Positions 14,895 to 18,805 of a stretch of DNA of 18,805 nt are shown here, one piece after another; within the stretch, counting starts at the first letter, position 1; each line of letters starts with the position of its first letter. This DNA is from UKL13-2 sp964417885 (GTDB lineage: Bacteria > Pseudomonadota > Gammaproteobacteria > Burkholderiales > Usitatibacteraceae). Where the stretch lies: positions 1-18,805 of the forward strand of contig CAYQKN010000075.1 in assembly GCA_964417885.1 (NCBI GenBank), in the 5' to 3' direction. A program made the translations under genes and the position numbers. Below the pieces are notes generated by a model. It did not search any database. It was not told where the DNA came from and saw only the letters and a list, made by a program, of their open reading frames with translations.

Positions 14895-16619
14895 TCAGTA
14901 CAAGCGGATAGCGGTATCGAAATGCCAGGTGCGGCGGACTTCGACCACGTCGTACTCGCGGGCCAGCGCCGGCGGAAACGCCGGGTAGACGGCATGGCTT
15001 TGCACGATGCGCCGTATCGCCTCATCGACTTCCGCCACGCCGCTGGAAACCACGAAGGTTACCGACTCGACTGAGCCGTCGCTGCGGATGGCCACCGTCA
15101 CCATGGGGCTGGTGTGCGGCCGTTTCGCCATCTCGCGCACCGTCTCGACCGGCGTGTTGAACTGGATCTTTCTCGCCCACGCCTCGGCGTACAGGACCAG
15201 TTCGGCATTGGCGTCGGATCGCCCCCATAGCCTGGCGCGGCGTGCGCTGCTGTACGAGTAGGGCAGCGTCGATTGCGGGCGGGTGGCGGCGGCCGCCTCC
15301 GCGGCCTTGCGCCGGTCGGCTTCCTCATTGAGCTGACGGCCCATCGCCTCGCGCCGCGCGGCACGCCGGGCGTCCTCTTCCTTTTCCTCGCGGATGCGCG
15401 CGGCCTCTTTCTGTGCCGCCGCCTGCCGCGCGGCTTCCTGTCGCTCGCCTTCCTGTCGTGCCGCCTCCAACCGGGCGGCCTCCGCGCGCGCGGCGGCCTG
15501 CCTTGCGGCCGCCTGGCGCTGTGCTTCGGCCTGGGCGGCGGCCAGCCGCGCAGCCTCGAGGCGAGCGGCTTCCTGACGGGCAGCCTCGACGCGCGCGGCT
15601 TCCTGCCGGGCGAGTTCCTGTCGCTGTGCTTCCTGTTTTGCTGCGGCCTGGCGCGCCGCTTCCTGGCGTTCGCTCGCCAGTCGCGCGGCGTCCTGTCTTG
15701 CCGCCTCGATACGCGCCGCCTCAACCCGCGCGGCTTCCTGTCGTGCAGCTTCAACGCGAGCGGCCTCAATGCGTGCCGCCTCCTGGCGCGCGAGTTCCTG
15801 ACGCTGCGTTTCCAGTTTTGCTGCCGCCACCCGCGCGGCTTCCTGGCGTTCGGCATTCAGCCGCTCGGCCTCCAGCCGTGCCACCTCGACCCGCGCGGCT
15901 TCCTGGCGTGCGGCCTCGCGTTGCGCGGTTTCCGCCCGCGCGGCCGCCAACTGATCCGCCTGCCGCTGCCGCTCCGCCTCGCGCACGGGGTCGGGCTTGG
16001 GCACCTCAATGGCACGCTCCGGCACCGGCGGCTCGGCCGTCGTCTGCGTGGCCGGGCTGGCATCAGCGGGCACCACCGGCTCCGGCACCGGCGCGGCGGG
16101 CGCCGCGGCGATCACCGGTGCCGGCGCGGACGGCGGAGGAGGCACGGCCCACGTTGCCTGTTCGGACTTCGCCACGGCGATCACGTCCGGCACCGGGACC
16201 GGCGGTGGCGCTGCATTGACCGCTGCTTCGGCGGGCGACGGTGCTGTTGCGGCGACCGCGCGGGCCGCGACGGCGGGCTCCGGCGCGGGTGGAGGTGTCG
16301 CCTGGTCCTCGGCCTTGAGCTCGACCGCCTTTGCCGTCCAGCCAGCGGTCGGCACGGCGGGCACGGGTGGTGGCGGGGGCGGTGCGCTGGTATCTGCCTG
16401 TGCCGCCGCCGGTAGCGGCTCCGCCGGCTCGGGGGCCCTAGGCGCGGCCGGCATCAGCACCACGTGCAGGTCGGGTGCCTCGACGCGCCGTTTCTGCCAC
16501 GGCAAGCCGAAGCCCGGCAGCCCCAGCCCCTCGTCACCAAAAGTCAGGCTGAACAGCAGCGTGTGCAGCAGCAGCGAAATCAGCAGCGCGAGCGTCAGCC
16601 GCCTGCGGTCAGCGGTCAT
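14895..16619 (-). CDS. TolA/TonB-like energy-transducing protein with long coiled coil
   Basis: The 574-residue protein has an N-terminal membrane anchor (about 8-26, LTLALLISLLLHTLLFSLTF) with the TonB-type His at 19. A Pro/Ala-rich periplasmic linker follows (about 55-210), then an extremely regular Ala/Glu/Arg/Gln coiled coil (about 210-430) built from RQEAAR and VEAAR units. The C-terminal domain (468-574) resembles TonB-C, with VTVAIRSDGSVESVTFVVSSGVAEVDEAIRR. That order of anchor, long helix and TonB-like end recalls TolA, which spans the periplasm. No exbB/tolQ, exbD/tolR, tolB or pal gene is next to it. The ATG at 16619 opens the anchor; upstream in-frame sequence to 16799 is not protein-like. 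No specific partner can be assigned. Confidence 0.85.
   Translation of the reverse strand: MTADRRRLTLALLISLLLHTLLFSLTFGDEGLGLPGFGLPWQKRRVEAPDLHVVLMPAAPRAPEPAEPLPAAAQADTSAPPPPPPVPAVPTAGWTAKAVELKAEDQATPPPAPEPAVAARAVAATAPSPAEAAVNAAPPPVPVPDVIAVAKSEQATWAVPPPPSAPAPVIAAAPAAPVPEPVVPADASPATQTTAEPPVPERAIEVPKPDPVREAERQRQADQLAAARAETAQREAARQEAARVEVARLEAERLNAERQEAARVAAAKLETQRQELARQEAARIEAARVEAARQEAARVEAARIEAARQDAARLASERQEAARQAAAKQEAQRQELARQEAARVEAARQEAARLEAARLAAAQAEAQRQAAARQAAARAEAARLEAARQEGERQEAARQAAAQKEAARIREEKEEDARRAARREAMGRQLNEEADRRKAAEAAAATRPQSTLPYSYSSARRARLWGRSDANAELVLYAEAWARKIQFNTPVETVREMAKRPHTSPMVTVAIRSDGSVESVTFVVSSGVAEVDEAIRRIVQSHAVYPAFPPALAREYDVVEVRRTWHFDTAIRLY
15590..15860. repeat. 180-bp super-repeat inside the coiled-coil gene
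   Basis: The encoded block ERQEAARxAAAKxExQRQELARQEAAR occurs twice, offset by exactly 60 residues. At DNA level, for example, GAGTTCCTG at 15612 recurs at 15792. Shorter units containing GCGGCTTCCTG recur across about 15400-15960. This points to growth of the helix by tandem duplication. Confidence 0.8.
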
Positions 16620-17216
16620 GGGTTGGCCCGGGCAGTCGCGGGCGGCTGGCGCAAATGTCGGCTGTTGCCATGTCCCGGCAAAGGGGCCGCGAGCGCTTGT
16701 CCGATATGGTCGATAGTGAGTTTGTGCGCACGATGGGAGTTTGCCATGGGGATTGCGGCAATGTACTTGTTCGCGCTTTCCAACTTGAAACTCCAGCAAT
16801 GGAGCGGGTTCCGGGGCAGAAATGGCCGGGAAGGCGCGCGGGTGCTGGGTGTTTTGGGCGACTTACGCATGTTGCCTCGGCGACCAACGGCAAGGGCTGC
16901 GCCGGATTTGCATGAGGCGATGTCATTTGCGACGACGCCCCCATCCCAGCCTTCCCCCGCGTCCGCGAGGGAAGGAGCCAGCCGCAAAACAGCTGCGATA
17001 GATGCGCAATTTTCAGTTTGTCATCCGCAACACGCAGCCACTTGCGCGCTCGTTGAACATTGCCTCCTTCCCCCGGCAACGGGGGAAGGTGGGGATGGGG
17101 GCGATGTTAAATGCTGAGACACGCCAACAAAATTGCCCTTTCCCCTCACCAAGGCAATACTGCCAAAAACCACCGCAATCCCAAAACGCTGAGCCATCAA
17201 GGAAATCCAAGCCGCA
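16620..17216. other. 597-bp intergenic region without a convincing gene
   Basis: The region lies between the divergent TonB-like gene and the exported six-cysteine protein gene, so it must hold both promoters. ORFs here overlap each other in several frames, have no recognisable domain, and translate the repeats. The right half holds the paired hairpin repeat at 16936-17103. The left part (16620-16930) shows nothing I recognise. Confidence 0.6.
16936..17103. repeat. REP/BIME-like paired hairpin repeat with terminal inverted repeats, copy 3
   Basis: The ends CGCCCCCATCCC (16936-16947) and GGGATGGGGGCG (17092-17103) are perfect inverted repeats. With the adjoining CCTTCCC/GGGGGAAGG arms the symmetry extends to over 20 bp with two mismatches. 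The left hairpin has arms CCTTCCC (16950-16956) and GGGAAGG (16969-16975). The right one has CCTTCCCCCG (17066-17075) and CGGGGGAAGG (17080-17089) closing a GCAA tetraloop. The linker GGAGCCAGCC after the left hairpin is shared with copy 1, so the architecture is the same with a longer spacer. Confidence 0.8.
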
Positions 17217-17918
17217 ATGAAGTCCGTCCGTACCTGGAGTTGTTGCCTGTGCCTGCTGCTGGGAATGCTCACCGCCGCCGGCGCGCAGACGTTCGATTTC
17301 AAATCGGTCCGATTGAGCGCGGACCAGCGCGCATCGTTGAAACGCTATCTGACCACGTCGCTGCCGGACCTGTCCTTTGACTGGCAATCACTCGAGGCGC
17401 ATTCACAATCGATTGGCCGCAAGCGCGCGCCGTTGTCGGTGACGTTGAGCACGGTGCCGGCATTGACGGCGGCGGGCATCTGCCGACGTGAACAGCGCCA
17501 TTTCCAGCTTGAAGCGGCGGCGGGGAAAGGCAAGGCGCACTGGCAGGCGAACGACGACCTGACCAGCTTTTACGCGTGGACGGCGCCGGGCGGGGACTGC
17601 GCGCTGGCGTCCGCGCCGATTGCGGTCGGCCGGTCATTGAACGATGCGGAATTCCAGTTCATCGACCGGGAGAAGGACGCGCTACGGAGCCGGGCGGCGC
17701 AGGTGATTGGCGGCAGCGATTGCGCGCGCGTCAGGTTCTGCGAGGTGACACTGCGTCGCATCCATCGCGTGCGCCAGGATGATCCGCCGCGCGTCCTGAC
17801 CCGGCTCACCTATTCGCCATTGAAACCGGGCCCCGCGTGCCTGTACGTGATGGAAGTATCTTTTGTCGGGCCGCTACATGACCTGGCGCCGCTCGGCGCG
17901 AGCTGTCCGAAGCCGTAA
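17217..17918 (+). CDS. exported protein of unknown function with six mature cysteines
   Basis: The 233-residue product starts with a signal peptide (MKSVRTWSCCLCLLLGMLTAAGA, cleavage near 23). The mature part has six cysteines (C89, C128, C169, C175, C208, C230), an even number fitting three disulfides in the periplasm. It appears to be a mixed alpha/beta soluble protein, with segments such as LTAAGICRREQRHFQLE and CEVTLRRIHRVRQDDPPRVLTRLTY. No domain is recognised. The start at 17217 follows an AAGGA ribosome site (17199-17203) by 13 nt. It stands alone downstream of the hairpin repeat and converges with the stress gene pair. Confidence 0.8.
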   Translation: MKSVRTWSCCLCLLLGMLTAAGAQTFDFKSVRLSADQRASLKRYLTTSLPDLSFDWQSLEAHSQSIGRKRAPLSVTLSTVPALTAAGICRREQRHFQLEAAAGKGKAHWQANDDLTSFYAWTAPGGDCALASAPIAVGRSLNDAEFQFIDREKDALRSRAAQVIGGSDCARVRFCEVTLRRIHRVRQDDPPRVLTRLTYSPLKPGPACLYVMEVSFVGPLHDLAPLGASCPKP

Positions 17919-18017
17919 CGGTCCGGCGCGGTTGACCACCAGCCGGCAATGGTTCAGACCTTGCGAGAGCGTGAACGCTCGATCGCGCGACCGGAAGGCT
18001 GCTGCGCCTTCTGGTGA

Positions 18018-18069
18018 AACGTCGCCGGCGGCATCACAGGCAATGCAGCCGCCTGTAACGTCGCCGGCG
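18018..18069. repeat. direct repeat flanking a small hairpin between convergent genes
   Basis: AACGTCGCCGGCG occurs at 18018-18030 and 18057-18069. Between them ACAGGC (18036-18041) pairs with GCCTGT (18051-18056). Because CGCCGGCG is self-complementary, the two direct copies can also pair, giving a nested structure. It sits just beyond the yegP stop and could end transcription from both sides. There is no T run. Confidence 0.5.
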
Positions 18070-18090
18070 AAACAGCAGGGAAGGGTGCGA

Positions 18091-18423
18091 CTACGCCGCT
18101 TCCTTGATCGTCTTGGTGCCGCCGTTCGCGCTGACGGACTTGATGCCTTCATCGCGTGCGGAAGTGCTGCTGTACATCTCGCTGGAGCCGACCGTCTTGC
18201 CGTTGGTCGCGGTCAAAACAAAAAAGGCGGCCCCATCCTTGGCGACTTTGCGTTCAAATTGTCCATCGTGCGGCGAGTTGGCCTGCACCGACGCAATGCC
18301 GTCCAGCGCGTTGTCCTTGCTGGCGTAAATCTCGCTGGTCAGGATGGTTTCGTGATTGCCGGCCTTGAGATTGAACATGTATCCCGTTTCGCCAGATTTT
18401 TTCAGCTCGTAGTACCCAGTCAT
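18091..18423 (-). CDS. yegP: YegP family (DUF1508) protein
   Basis: The 110-residue product has two tandem DUF1508 repeats: GYYELKKS..FNLKAGNHETILTSEIYASKDNALDGIASVQ and the more diverged FFVLTATNGKTVGSSEMYSSTSARDEGIKSV. Length and sequence match E. coli YegP, a small cytoplasmic protein of unknown function. Two in-frame ATGs exist at 18432 and 18423. An AAGGA site (complement of 18432-18436) overlaps the first but lies 8 nt before the second, and the second aligns with the E. coli start, so I chose 18423. It follows the csbD-like gene by 46 nt on the same strand and is probably co-transcribed. Confidence 0.93.
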   Translation of the reverse strand: MTGYYELKKSGETGYMFNLKAGNHETILTSEIYASKDNALDGIASVQANSPHDGQFERKVAKDGAAFFVLTATNGKTVGSSEMYSSTSARDEGIKSVSANGGTKTIKEAA

Positions 18424-18469
18424 GTTGGACATCCTTGTATGGTGAGTTGGGAGAAAAACAGAAGCGATA

Positions 18470-18649
18470 TCAGCTGGTTGCCTTCTTGAGGTCGGCCTTG
18501 ACGTCGCCGAACGCTGCCTGTGCCTTGCCGACCGTCTTTTTCACTTTGCCTTTTGCTTCCATTTCCTTGTTGCCCAGGACCTTGCCGGCAACTTCCTTGA
18601 TTTTTCCGGCGACTTCTTTTTTCCGGCCTTCGACTTGATCTTTGTTCAT
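18470..18649 (-). CDS. CsbD family stress protein
   Basis: The 59-residue, highly charged protein shows the CsbD pattern: start MNKDQVEGRKKEVAGKIKE, then AKGKVKKTVGKAQAAFGDVK. CsbD-type proteins are small, soluble and usually induced by general stress or stationary phase; their activity is unknown. The ATG at 18649 follows an AAGGA ribosome site at good spacing. Upstream in-frame sequence to 18727 is not CsbD-like. It leads the two-gene unit with yegP. Confidence 0.93.
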   Translation of the reverse strand: MNKDQVEGRKKEVAGKIKEVAGKVLGNKEMEAKGKVKKTVGKAQAAFGDVKADLKKATS

Positions 18650-18688
18650 GGCGGTTCCTTTGCGTTCTTGTTGACGATGCAGAGTGTT

Positions 18689-18707
18689 GACGGCATGACA
18701 AGCCGTC
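18689..18707. promoter_or_regulatory. inverted repeat upstream of the csbD-like gene
   Basis: GACGGC (18689-18694) and GCCGTC (18702-18707) flank ATGACAA, 40 nt upstream of the start. On the minus strand the centre reads TTGTCAT, which could double as a -35-like element, but no clear -10 follows. It is a candidate operator for the csbD-yegP unit. Confidence 0.35.
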
Positions 18708-18805
18708 CTTCGCCCGTTCGGCCGCATTCAACGTTGCCGGGATGATCCCCCACTCACGACGAATCACCCCGGCTGCGCTGATGCGGCACCGGAACAGGCG
18801 GGCTC

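Noticed and set aside
15273..16415. A 380-residue plus-strand frame rich in Leu/Arg/Gly/Cys with repeating segments
   Set aside because: It is the antisense translation of the coiled-coil repeat region; its repeats follow from the repeats of the real gene.
16609..17117. Several overlapping ORFs of 80-220 residues on both strands between the TonB-like gene and the exported protein gene
   Set aside because: They conflict with each other, translate the hairpin repeats, and have no domain or ribosome site.

Overview
The window is high-GC DNA (roughly two thirds G+C by eye) with tight, short-gapped genes. It carries proteobacterial families such as YegP, CsbD, YgbA, HflX, HupE/UreJ and a TonB-type C-terminal domain. 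A betaproteobacterium is my best guess, but no rRNA or other marker is present and I do not name a genus. A run of 100 Ns flanked by an exact 55-bp repeat shows this is a scaffold from a short-read draft or metagenome assembly.

Layout. Positions 100-7749 form a rightward metabolic block. It holds a 3-hydroxyisobutyrate-dehydrogenase-type enzyme overlapping a SAF-domain homoserine-dehydrogenase-like enzyme (ATGA overlap), then a MetC-type PLP lyase, an M20 metallopeptidase, an exported CocE/NonD-type serine hydrolase and a GNAT acetyltransferase. The first four genes may form one amino-acid or peptide catabolic unit ending at a hairpin terminator near 5075-5097. The two that follow have looser links. 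A small exported Lys/Met-rich protein runs leftward at 7853-8077 and shares a strong bidirectional terminator with the acetyltransferase. Divergent from it is a two-gene unit: an exported TPR protein, interrupted by the assembly gap, translationally coupled to a HupE/UreJ-type membrane protein with a canonical EF-hand loop. A Tat-exported intradiol dioxygenase converges on that unit. A YgbA (nitrosative stress) gene diverges from the dioxygenase.

The right half holds a small membrane protein and the ribosome-associated GTPase HflX with an unusual charged insertion (both leftward). Two small ORFs then diverge around a dyad, followed by a TolA/TonB-like envelope protein with a very long Ala/Glu/Arg/Gln coiled coil. 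An unrecognised exported six-cysteine protein comes next, then a leftward stress pair, csbD-like and yegP. Three intergenic regions (2338-2452, 12588-12768, 16936-17103) carry hairpin repeats of what looks like one dispersed REP/BIME-like family.

No tRNA, rRNA, CRISPR array, transposase or phage gene was seen. I found no convincing new defence or mobile system. The best leads are the metabolic block, the TPR/HupE EF-hand pair, the repeat family and the coiled-coil TonB-like protein. Many long antisense ORFs here are high-GC shadows and were left out.
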